From positions 582,001 to 646,000 of the forward strand of contig JAEMWC010000378.1 of assembly GCA_016490735.1 (NCBI GenBank): DNA of 64,000 nt. Direction: 5' to 3'. Within the stretch, counting starts at the first letter, position 1; each line of letters begins with the position of its first letter. The DNA comes from Pachyseris speciosa. Its lineage: Eukaryota > Cnidaria > Anthozoa > Scleractinia > Pachyseridae. Positions 1 to 9,171 of the stretch are shown piece by piece. The translations under genes were made by a program, and so were the position numbers. The notes beneath the pieces were generated by a model, which was not told the DNA's origin, made no database searches, and was given only the letters and a program-made list of their open reading frames with translations.

Positions 1-1
1 C

Positions 2-1540
2 ATCTGGTGCGTGACCGCTTGCGCGACCGCCTCGGTGGTCAGTGGCTTGAAGGTTGGAATCCGCCGTCTGAGCGAGATCTGCTTCATCCTCGGGATGTTC
101 CTCATGATGGTCGGCTTGTTATACGAGGACACTTGGCATGTCCTTAACGTGTACGTTCAAAGTATCGGATACTACATCCAGTGGATTATTCAACTTGGCT
201 TCCACACAGACGCCTTTGCTCAACTGGGGAATGCACCAGACGGAAAGCAGGCCCAGTCATGGATGAACGATTGGACCATCTTCTACTGGGGTTGGTGGAT
301 CGCCTGGTCTCCATTCGTGGGCATGTTCATCGCCAAGATCTCAAAAGGAAGAAGTATCAGAGAGTTTATCAATGCCACGATGACAGCTCCTATAGTGTAC
401 GCGTTCCTGTGGTTTTGCATCTTTGGCAGTGCCGGCTTGAAAATGGAGAGAGATGCGGAGTTGGCGAACATTACGTGCAACTCTTCCCTTGGAGGAAAAG
501 AGAGCACAAAGCCCATGAATAAGATGTTCCGGCTGTCGTGTAGAGGAACAGAGGATATGTGGTTTGACGTAATGGGCCAATATGGTGACCTGGGGATGTT
601 CCTTTCAGTTCTTTCACTCATTAGTATTATCCTTTACTTTGTAACTAGCTCTGATAGCGGTTCCTTGGTGATTGACTGTCTGTCTGCAAACGGTGAACCG
701 GAACCGCCCGTTATCCAGCGTGTTTTCTGGGCCTTAACAGAAGGTGCATGTGCCACGTCCCTGCTCTCCGCCGGAGGTTCTACCGGACTTAAGGCACTCC
801 AATCAATGTCCATAGCATCTGGCGTCCCTTATACAGTTCTACTCTGCTTTATGTGCGTTGCATTATGGAGAGCTGTCAAGATGGAAGCTGGTGACCTTGA
901 TCAGCACGGCCCACAATTCACGTCTGGTCTGTTGGAAGTGATAAGCAACCCGACAAAAGAGGGCTTTGAAAAGGTTCTTCTCGCTGTCGTGATACCATGG
1001 TTCCCCATGGGAAAAGCCGCTTATAAAATCGGTGGATCGAAAGACCGAGAATGGCTTTACATGCTGCTCCTTGCAGCTCCGTTTTACCTGTGGATTGTGC
1101 TGATGTGTCTTGAACCTGCCGTTGATGGCATTTCGTACGTTGCTTGGACATTGCTCTTTGGTTTCTTTGCCTATGCCACAGCCATCCGCAATGCCATGCG
1201 AGAGAAGTACAACATTTATGGCAACATAGTTGAAGATTTCTTCGCAGTGATGCTTACCTACCCTTTTGCTGCAGCCCAGATGGAACACCACGTAGACCAC
1301 ATCGACCTCATGGACTTGGGTAAATCAGGCCTGGGAAACCGAGACATATGCCTGTCTGAGATTCACATAAATTCCTGTGCTGAAGACAACAGCAGCACTG
1401 ACAAAAAAGGGCCTCGTCAACTGAATAACGGCTCGAAAGCTGATCATTCTCATTCGAATGGCACCTGGGATAATGATTTGAGGCCCTCCGATGATGCCGG
1501 TCTTCCTCCTCCTCCTCCTTACGACGTTGCCAAATTGTAA
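2..1540 (+). CDS. BCCT-family transporter (betaine/carnitine/choline type), 3' exon, 5'-partial
   Basis: Secondary transporter of the BCCT family, which move quaternary-ammonium solutes such as glycine betaine across the plasma membrane, usually coupled to sodium. The frame is open from base 2 (no acceptor AG is visible), so the exon continues upstream of the window; 512 residues are visible. Residues about 91-123 carry the BCCT signature (WTIFYWGWWIAWSPFVGMF then a basic loop KISKGRSIREF). A later helix has VTSSDSGS (about 214-221), the usual TSxDS region. About eight hydrophobic segments are visible; the first helices lie outside the window. The last 90 residues are a hydrophilic cytoplasmic tail ending in a proline run and PPPY (about 502-507), a possible WW-domain ligand. 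The stop is TAA at 1538-1540. Family assignment is strong; substrate is not determinable. A 145-residue antisense frame here is a shadow. Confidence 0.9.
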   Translation: MWCVTACATASVVSGLKVGIRRLSEICFILGMFLMMVGLLYEDTWHVLNVYVQSIGYYIQWIIQLGFHTDAFAQLGNAPDGKQAQSWMNDWTIFYWGWWIAWSPFVGMFIAKISKGRSIREFINATMTAPIVYAFLWFCIFGSAGLKMERDAELANITCNSSLGGKESTKPMNKMFRLSCRGTEDMWFDVMGQYGDLGMFLSVLSLISIILYFVTSSDSGSLVIDCLSANGEPEPPVIQRVFWALTEGACATSLLSAGGSTGLKALQSMSIASGVPYTVLLCFMCVALWRAVKMEAGDLDQHGPQFTSGLLEVISNPTKEGFEKVLLAVVIPWFPMGKAAYKIGGSKDREWLYMLLLAAPFYLWIVLMCLEPAVDGISYVAWTLLFGFFAYATAIRNAMREKYNIYGNIVEDFFAVMLTYPFAAAQMEHHVDHIDLMDLGKSGLGNRDICLSEIHINSCAEDNSSTDKKGPRQLNNGSKADHSHSNGTWDNDLRPSDDAGLPPPPPYDVAKL

Positions 1541-1797
1541 GATCATCCCATCAGATGACAAAATTGGAACATTGAACTGAACTGTGCAATGTATTGTCTT
1601 TTAAAAACAGCTTGCCAATTGTATCAAAACGTTATGCCTTAGTCCTCGAGCCGAGGAAAACGCCTCCAGGCCATGCTTCAATTGCTCTGAATACTCGCTT
1701 CTTAACCATTTTACTAGGCTATAGAGTTAACGCAAATCAGAAACCTAACACAAGAACAAGTCCACTGTAGCGTAACAGGACTCATGATTGACCAGCA

Positions 1798-1803
1798 AAT
1801 AAA
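1798..1803 (+). promoter_or_regulatory. Candidate poly(A) signal of the BCCT gene
   Basis: AATAAA lies 258 bases after the stop codon and is the first canonical hexamer downstream. The 3' UTR would therefore run to about 1820. Inference from the motif and its position only. Confidence 0.45.
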
Positions 1804-1820
1804 TAAGGAAAAATTCGCTA

Positions 1821-2739
1821 TTGATAAAAGATCATACGTCGCCTTTTCACAACGGCAGCCGGCCGATCATTGTGCATAGGCGTTTTTCGAGTACAGTAGT
1901 GGCACACTTTCGTTCAGGAGGAATAAGAGATTGCGAGACACATCAAAAAGCGCTACCGCTTTATTTGTGACGGGATGCTCCTTTCCATCAGGCGGTCAAT
2001 GCGTGATGCCGTAAGTCACGCGTACCTACCAGCCTATTCACACAGCAGCGGTCTTTTTCATTTTTTTTTTATTTCTGATTACCTAGCGCTTTCTTCCTCC
2101 TCCTTTATTTTATTAAAAAAGTAAAATGTCAGCACGAAGACATGTGTAATTTAGAGTTCTGTTTTATAAAAACACGCAAATTAGTAACGTATTTATAACG
2201 CCGCCAAATGATAGATTTTAATTTATTGACAAGGAACCTAGCATGTTTTAGAGATTTAAATAGGGTAAAAGCAAGCGATAGCTAGATTAAAGCATTATTT
2301 ATAGTTCATTGCATTAAATTATAGAAAGCTAGCGTACTGACAAATGGTGCTACGTCCCATGAAGAAATGAATTCATTTTGCCGTAGTGGTCACGCCTATG
2401 CGCACCGCTCACAGACACAACATACGGGCTTGGTGAGCAGCAAGCGTCGCGCGTTCGCGCGAGTTTTCATAGGTAAAAAGTAGGATTCAAGTCTGGCGGG
2501 ACATTAAACTCGCGTGAATACCCTTTTTCCTCGCATATTTTAAAGCAGTGCTTAGTTTCTCCTGTCAAGACTATTTCATCCCAACAAAATTCCTGTGATT
2601 GGACAACAGACCACAAAAATCCCAAGTAATCACACGTGCTGTATAATACCGCGTAGAAGCGTTCGCGCCTAAGAGGTACGGCGGCTGAACCAGGGATTAC
2701 TCAATTTGGCAGCGAAGTGTGATCGCCTTCAGATTAAAA
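1821..2739. other. Intergenic, nothing recognised
   Basis: AT-rich sequence without an open frame of note, RNA gene or clear repeat boundary. Confidence 0.5.
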
Positions 2740-2741
2740 TA

Positions 2742-2875
2742 CAGTTCAGCCCCTATTAAGCGGCCACCATTGGGGAAATGGATAATGGAGGTAAAAACGG
2801 TAGAAGAACCCCCATCGGGACTTTGTTCACTGGCCCCCTAAAAGGGGGTGGGGCCGCTTAGTAGGGGTTCGAGTG
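2742..2875. mobile_element. Short MITE with Tigger/pogo-like ends and TA duplication
   Basis: About 134 bp. The left end CAGTTCAGCCCCTATTAAGC matches, with a few mismatches, the reverse complement of the right end (CACTCGAACCCCTACTAAGC). Both ends are followed outward by TA (2740-2741 and 2876-2877), the target duplication of Tc1/mariner and pogo elements. There is no coding capacity. Superfamily is inferred from TA plus the CAGT-type terminus. Confidence 0.6.
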
Positions 2876-2877
2876 TA

Positions 2878-4869
2878 CTACGGCTTAGCGAAATGTACAA
2901 AACAAACAAACAACTTTTTTTAAACACGGGATAATTATCACTAAAAAAGCGGTCTTCTAAAGAGCCGTGCGCATTAACCCTAATAAAGATATTACCTAGG
3001 GATTAACTAGCGTAAGTATTGGCGTCCATAACTTAATACTCTATAATTTTCAACCCAAACGTTCTTGTTTTTAATAATAGACCTGTTTACAGTCCAAACT
3101 CTGGCATATGATCACCCAAAGTCCAGGAAGATTTGTCAGTAGCTGTGGAGACTGACTCATCTTTTGTTCGTTTCGAGTGTTGACTGACTATGATTGTAGT
3201 TTCGGGCGTAATAGCTCTAAGTGGAGATATTTTGGTAATAAACTATGAATAGTGAAATGTAAGTTTCCGATTTGTATTCTTGGAAGGAGGGGGGAGGATG
3301 TGGTTGGAGCGTGAAGTGAGCCAACCTTAAGTCACGATAGAGGGGCACCCAACGACAAGTTCCGGTAGATATCTGTTCGGTGGAGGGTAGTTCGCCTTAG
3401 GCTTTCGGCGACGATAAAAGATTGCACTCGGAATTTTGTAACTGAAACGTGGCCTAAAAGATTCGCAATGGGGGAGCCATAGCCCCTGAGGTTGTCGGAA
3501 AGTTCGTAATTTCTGTTTTTGGTAGCCAACAACGGCAGCTGGCATTTTTGGAAAGAAAATAGTTCCCTAGAAAGTTCGTGGAAAGTTCATTTCAGCTAGC
3601 ATTTTCTCAAAGGAATATTCTGTTCACTAACATTTTTAGGCAATGAAAACTTCAGCTAAAGAATCCGAATAGATCAAATTTTTCTAGCTTACGAGAACAT
3701 CACTTTAAACCATAAGGTACTTTAAAATGCCTTTGTACAGCAAAATGCCTTTGTACAGCTTTTGGTTGATTTCGCTCGTTGGGTGTCCCTGAACAATTTC
3801 AGCGCGATCTCTAACCAGGAGCCCATCACCAGGAGCATACAGCTTCCTTATATTCCTGTCACTGCGTTTTCACAGACCAATTTATTTTTAGATTGAATTT
3901 TCCCGCCGAAATCAGACTCCCGCAGGAGACCAATGACCAATCACAAGTCGCTGCACGTGCCACAAGTATCTGCACCTACAGAGCCTTTGTTTTCGCTCAT
4001 TAAAACTATTGTTTTGAGGCGCCCTCGTTGCCGTTGTCGTCCTTGTTTCCCTTTTTCGCGGGAAAAGATTAACTAAAAATAGATCGGTCTGTTAAAATGC
4101 TGTGACATAGGCTTAGTATGGGAGTTGTACGCTCCTAGTAATGGGCTCCTGCTCTAACCTATTATAGATCTGAAATCACTGGCCTTAGTTGTTCAAAGAG
4201 GGGATAGCTCCATCTAGCGCAACGGATACGTCGCTATCCAGCGGCTAAAATTTATTTCTCAGTTGCAATACGTTTTATCCGCTGGCTACTGAGTAGTCTG
4301 CAGTGCAGGCGTTTTCGGTGGGCGCGTGAGTTATTTATGGAGTAAGCGGCGCTATGTTGAATTTCACTAAAACGCAAGGAGCTGGGGCGAGTCAAAGGGG
4401 GCGGGGTGGAGGCGTCTCCCCCACCCCCACCACACCCCTAATAACCATCCCATAATCCTTCATTTTTAATCTCCCCAATACTTCTCCGTTTCTCAAATCA
4501 AAGATGGCTGATGGCGGCTCGCTCGTAATAACAACACGAACGAATAATGCGCTCGCCTCACAAAATGCGCCTGCAATGCAGTCTAGATACTGAGAGTTAT
4601 CAGCTCTTTGAACAACTGTGGCCTGGTGTTTTCAAGTCGCAACAGTAGAAATTTAAACACGTGGTGTGTTTCCAATCAAGACGGCTCTTGAGGTTCCACG
4701 CACCTATTTATTACCAGATCAAATCACTACAGAATATTAAACGTCTTCAGCAACCCGATTGGATCCTTCTCTGATCATTACCATTCGGTTAATATCCTTT
4801 CTTTCCCTTCGGACGAAATATTTACGATGGCCGCTATCAAAAAAAAAAAAAAAAAAAAACAATAAATAC
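2878..4869. other. Intergenic with minor repeats
   Basis: No gene recognised. Contains an 18-19 bp perfect tandem duplication at about 3724-3760 (AAAATGCCTTTGTACAGC twice), a fragment near 3985-4060 resembling the end of the dispersed family seen at 5243, 30950 and 53845, and an A-run at 4841-4859 just before the next element. Confidence 0.5.
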
Positions 4870-5229
4870 GGGGAGGCTCCGCCCTGAGGTTCGACCCCTT
4901 ACCCTTTTATATACCATTTTTTGACAAAAAAGGGACTCCTTTCGTATACCTAAAACAGGAAGTCTTCTTGTCATTTTCATGTAGCGTTCAATCACTTAAA
5001 ACAGTATAGTCATAAGGTATGTGTGTGCGAAATATTTTAATGAAAGGACCTTTAAAATACCTCAGTGACAGATTTCCCTACTCTTTCATATACTTCGATC
5101 AACGCGACTCGTGAAATCGCTGCCCTTTCACATACCTGAAGCGTAAAAAAGGTACTCTTTTCGGGCGGAGCCTCCCCGGCCCCATATAGGCCATTATGGG
5201 GAGTATCCCCCTCGGGGAGGGGTGCTTTA
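4870..5229 (-). mobile_element. Non-autonomous TIR element, copy 1 of a local family
   Basis: The 15-bp GGGGAGGCTCCGCCC at 4870-4884 is perfectly inverted at 5163-5177; a further GC-rich segment after the right repeat (to about 5229) recurs in the other copies. The interior contains the recurring pieces TATACGAAAGGAGT and TATATGAAAGxGTAGGGA. Read on the minus strand it aligns along its whole length with 6420-6746 on the plus strand. No coding capacity; class II non-autonomous element is the simplest reading. Confidence 0.65.
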
Positions 5230-5242
5230 CACAAACTTCGTT

Positions 5243-5566
5243 TCGAAATCTAACTTTTCGTTTTGGTATTTAACTCTTTCGCAATTATTCCAACTTTTTT
5301 AACTTGTAAAATGATGTCGAACTATTCAAAGACTATATTACAACAAACTGAGTTAAATGAGGAAAAAGAAAGAAAAAGTTACCGTCATGCGCTTACGCTC
5401 TCGAGAAAAACTAAAATTTGGTCATTTCACGTTGTTGTTTTGCCGAGGACGGCAAAGAAATGTACCAAACTGTAAAACGCACGTACAAAGCGATTCTTTT
5501 TGGTAATTAAACCCATTGTTATGTGGCGTTTTCGTTACCGTTGCCGTCCTCGTAAAAGCTCCCTTA
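5243..5566 (-). repeat. Dispersed repeat family copy (three longer copies in window)
   Basis: Read on the minus strand this matches 30950-31280 and 53845-54200 on the plus strand. Shared landmarks are TTTGCCGTCCTC, AACGTGAAATGACCA and CGCATGACGG. It begins close to the end of the preceding TIR element. No coding frame. A short fourth fragment may be present near 3985-4060. Probably a DNA-transposon derivative, but I did not find clean inverted ends. Confidence 0.55.
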
Positions 5567-6419
5567 ATGGCGATGATGTTCTTTAGTTGATGATAAATGT
5601 TCTTTGGCTGCCTATCGGACGAAACACGTCCAAGGAGGGTCTGAATGGGATTAACCGACTAGCGCGCGACAAACGGCGAGAATAATAACTGACTACAGAC
5701 AAGACGGAAAAAAATTACCGATTACTGACAGGAAAATATTAACCCACAACCTACATGGTCCGACAATGTGGGAATGTTTGTACTCGGAAATAATGCTTTT
5801 TTTTTTAAACATGTCATGTCCTTTAGTGGGCATCTAACGGAATTTTTAGGACTGAAGGAGCAAATCCTTCAATACGGAATTCGCGGGTTCTCGTTAAAGC
5901 TATTTCTCCTGGCAAAATCCTCTGCAGAAATTCGAGAAATGTGCTATAGTCACAGATGGACAGTGGCAACTTGAACTTCAAAATTTGATGATCGGATGAA
6001 GGCAGCAGTGAGCTCAACGGTAAGTGAGGAACGCCTTGCATTTGTTTTTGGTCGTTTTATGTCCAGCGGAGTTTGATGTATTCAGAGTTAAGTTCAGGGC
6101 CGGTTTTTAAAAAGCGGGTTAAACTAACCTCAGTTTAGGCTTAACCCAAAGGTTAAATTTCGTAACAGTGGATTTGTTGTTCAACTCACAGTGGCTTGGT
6201 TAGTTAACCGTAGGGCTACAAATGCGGTCAACACAGGATTATTGCATGATAAACAGCCTCCCTTGAAGACGCTAAAGTACAGGCAAGAATTTAATTGAGA
6301 AGGTAAAGGAGAATTTATCACGTATTGATAATTAAATGAACTGACAGTATTCTAAGCCAGGGAAAAATAAACTCTAAATAAGAACATTCAGAGCTTGTCA
6401 ATAGATCGTGTGTTACACC
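5567..6419. other. Intergenic, nothing recognised
   Basis: Short frames here (5768-5974 plus, 5823-6041 minus) have no recognisable motif. Near 6095-6210 there is a loose inverted arrangement of GGTTAA-type words, too degraded to name. Confidence 0.4.
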
Positions 6420-6746
6420 CTCTCCGGGGGTGAGGGCTATACGGGGAGGCTCCGTCCGAAAGGGGTACCTTTTTCACGCTTCAGGTGGGGTAGGGATTTC
6501 ACGAGTCGAAGTATATGAAAGGGTAGGGAAATCTGTCATTTAGGTTTAAAAGGGCCTTTCATTAAAATATTTTAAACACCCATACCTTACAACTGTGCTG
6601 TTTTAATTTATTGAACGCTACATACATACCCTGTTTTAGGTATACGAAAGGAGTACCATTTGTCAATGGAAGGTATACGAAAGGGGTACGTTTTCTGTCA
6701 AAAATCGTATATAAAGGGTAAGGGGTCGGACCTCGGGGCGGAGTTT
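6420..6746 (+). mobile_element. Non-autonomous TIR element, copy 2
   Basis: Opposite orientation to copy 1. It starts in a GC-rich end (CTCTCCGGGGG), then GGGGAGGCTCCGTCC, and ends in GGGGCGGAG with the right terminus decayed. The interior repeats TATACGAAAGGAGTACC and TATACGAAAGGGGTACG about 42 bp apart, so the core contains a short internal duplication not seen in copy 1. Confidence 0.65.
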
Positions 6747-7176
6747 CACCACCCCCTCTCCTTCTACCTTTCGCTTTCTCTCATCCCCTTTTTCTTTCGC
6801 TTTTCTTGCCTCGCTTTCTTTTTCTCTTGCTGGGCATTTTCTGGGCTTCCTTTCGGTCGGAAAAGATTTGTGGAAAACGTTTAGGATCATAGGATTAGAT
6901 GGAAGGAAGTGCAGGTGGGTAGTGGAACAAGATTTTCATTCAAATTTTCGGCTCAACGTCAGTTGTTGTTGTTGTTTGTTTGTTTTTTTCGCGTTTTCTC
7001 CGTCCTACTGGACGTAATCATGCTCGTTTGGGTATAGTTTGAAAGATTTCTTCCCTCTACAAATGTTACATGTAAAATTTGCCCATGAGCATTAAAACCG
7101 ATGGCGTCACAAGCGGTACAAGGGACGTGGTTCTGCGCGGCCGGTTTTGGCCGGCACGGGTGCCAAAGGGATTAAT
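6747..7176. other. Intergenic, low-complexity
   Basis: Pyrimidine-rich TTTCTTTTTC-type sequence to about 6845 and a GTT/TTTG run at 6961-6988; no gene. The overlapping frames on both strands come from base composition. Confidence 0.4.
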
Positions 7177-7348
7177 AAAAGGCCCTTTAAATACCGAAAT
7201 GACAGATTTCCCTACCCTTACATATTATACTTCCACTCGATCGTGAAATCCCTACCCTTTCATATACCTGAAGCGTGAAAAAGGTACCCCTTTCGGGCGG
7301 AGCCTCCCCGTATAGGCCATTATAGGGAGTACCCCCACCCCACCCCCA
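7177..7348 (-). mobile_element. Non-autonomous TIR element, copy 3, truncated
   Basis: The same orientation as copy 1 and only its right half. It begins in AAAGGCCCTTTAAATACC and ends in GGGCGGAGCCTCCCCG followed by the shared TATAGGCCATTAT segment. The left half is missing. Confidence 0.65.
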
Positions 7349-8062
7349 GGGCCTTGGGAAGCCAAGTTCAGGTACTAAAAAGGAAGATAAACTTCTCCTT
7401 ATTCCTGACTTTATTGATGTATATACAGGAATTACCGAGCCTGAAGAAGAAGAGATCGGCTCGAGTGGCGGAGCGCAGGTAATTGTGCGATCTTACAACA
7501 AAAAGTCACCGCCTCTGGAGTCTATTTCGCTCTCTCAATGGATGGGGCAAGTGTCAAATTCTTAAATGTGCTGATGAGTCAGAAGCAAATGCACTCAACG
7601 GCAGTCCAGGATAACCTAGCCTATATGGTAAAAATAGCGGAATTTCACACCTGGCAGTCAGTCATACTCTATGATAACGAGTACCGAAAGCTGCAACATA
7701 GGCATCAGTTTCGCTGGGCAAGCGACTCCCAACATTTACACACTAGATTTTTGACAAAGCGGCAATCGTTACCCCTTAGCGGGTTAAACAAACGCACCGG
7801 GCCCGCAGGAACAGGAGCCACCACACCTCGACCGTTGGCAGAAATACCGATTTGTCGCCTGTACAACTCCCCAAACTTTTAGCATCTTTGTATCGTCCCA
7901 GGGTGTGGGCAAATGCACCCCGAGTTTGCCCACACTCCATGCACGCCTGGCCCAAGCACAGTCACGACCAGATCGGGTTTGACAAATACCCACAGATCTT
8001 CACCCCTCCCCATTAAACCTTAATTATCCCGGACAATTTCCACTTGGAGGACGTCCGATCTT

Positions 8063-8733
8063 GATAATTACCGTTCTGCAACGGACTCGAATGTACATGA
8101 CTGTGCCGACAAGCAAATTCTGGATGAGTTACACAATGGAAATTATGTTCAGACCCATCTGATGTTCGTTTTATTCATGACTGTAGCCGCCCAGAGACAA
8201 CCAGCCTGAACTCATATGCTTCTTGTGAACATTATTCCTACGAAACAATTGATAAAGTAACTGCGAACATTAAACAGGGAGCCTACATGGCCAAACTCGA
8301 CCTCAAGGGTGCGTACCAGCATGCCCATATCCATCCTTCGAATTACCGAGCGACTGGTCTTAAGTGGAAATTCACTAACGAGCGTACATTCACGTATCTT
8401 TATGACACCAAACTGCCTTTTGGCGCCAAACGGAGTCCAGAAAATTTTCATCACTTTTCTCAGTCAATCACGCGAATGATGAAACGGAGAGGATTCTTTG
8501 TGGTAGCCTATCTAGATGACTTTCTTATTATTAGCGACACTGAACATGAATGTTAGTCACCTTTCTCAGAACTTGTAAGTTTACTTGAACGCTCAGGACT
8601 AACTACAAACTGGAACAAAGTGACACTACCCTGTACGCGGCTTGTTTATCTTGGAATAGAAATTGATAGTTTGCGTCAGGCAACCGTCCGTCTGTCCGAT
8701 CGTAAGTTGCAAGAAATTAGACGTAGCTCTTGA
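8063..8733 (+). pseudogene. DIRS reverse transcriptase remnant
   Basis: RNA-directed DNA polymerase core of the DIRS remnant. Visible in order: HDCADKQILDELHNGNYVQT (8093 on), a frameshift and small deletion near 8158, then DVRFIHDCSRP (8161 on), MAKLDLKGAYQHAHIHPS (8287 on), GLKWKF, LPFGAKRSPE and the catalytic YLDD. An in-frame TAG at 8554-8556 interrupts it just after YLDD, and coding resumes (LVYLGIEIDS) to a TGA at 8731-8733. It cannot make a full enzyme. Confidence 0.8.
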
Positions 8734-8834
8734 TCAAGCGATAGCGAAATCAAACTTTACAAAATGAGAACTTCAGTCTCTAGCGGGAAAACTTTGCAGC
8801 GCGTGTTGTTTATGGAAGGGGAACATTCCTGCGG

Positions 8835-9031
8835 TAGACTGCGAGTAGTCTCTAATTTCGGCGATGGATTGTGGGGCGGGCGAAAGACACGCGCGCGCGC
8901 GAAGTTGCGAGGAGACGCGACGCGGGGGCTCGGCGCTCCCCTCGCGTCCCGTCTCCTCGCAACTTCGCGCGCGTGCGTGTCTCTCGCCCGCCCCACAATC
9001 CATCGCCGAAATTAGAGACTACTCGCAATCT
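8835..9031. mobile_element. Near-perfect palindromic MITE inserted in the DIRS remnant
   Basis: About 197 bp that folds on itself over nearly its whole length. The left arm begins TAGACTGCGAGTAGTC and the right arm ends GACTACTCGCAATCTA; GC-rich arms carry runs of CGCG. It is flanked by ATTCCTGCGG (8825-8834) and ATTCCTGAGG (9032-9041), a 10-bp direct repeat with one mismatch. The DIRS reading frame continues across the site. A duplication of 9-10 bp suggests a Mutator-like mover; 8 bp (hAT) is not excluded. The overlapping frames on both strands are products of the palindrome. Confidence 0.75.
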
Positions 9032-9110
9032 ATTCCTGAGGAGAATCATTGATGCCACACGTACTTTGCGGCGCCATTATCACCGGATGCGGATGAACGA
9101 ATCCTTACTT

Positions 9111-9171
9111 GAGTGTAGTATTGACAGAGTGTGTAGTATTGACGGAGTGTAGTATTGACAGTGTAGTATTG
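9111..9171. repeat. Short tandem repeat, about 15-19 bp unit
   Basis: Four copies of GTGTAGTATTGAC with short variable spacers (ACAGAGT, GGA, A). Confidence 0.7.

Larger units (their letters stand above)
7380..9105 (+). mobile_element. Decayed DIRS-type (tyrosine-recombinase) retrotransposon
   Basis: The left part encodes DIRS Gag-like sequence: a frame giving PLESISLSQWM shifts into ASVKFLNVLM and then LYDNEYRKLQHRHQFRW (frame 7538-7882). From 8063 comes RT-region sequence, and the RNase H-side continuation (FLRRIIDATRTLRRHYHR) resumes at 9033 after a palindromic insertion. No terminal repeats and no recombinase domain were found, so both ends are missing. There are several frameshifts and stops, so it is inactive. 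The assignment to DIRS rests on the RT motif set (GLKWKF, LPFGAKRSPE, YLDD). Confidence 0.75.

Noticed and set aside
863..1300. 145-residue minus-strand frame inside the BCCT exon
   Set aside because: Antisense shadow of a clear coding exon; no motif of its own.
7571..7600. Hammerhead core CTGATGAG on the plus strand
   Set aside because: No GAAA after a stem II; it is part of the DIRS Gag-like coding sequence.
8757..9152. Seven overlapping frames on both strands near 8.8-9.1 kb
   Set aside because: They arise from a GC-rich palindrome with few stop codons, not from genes.
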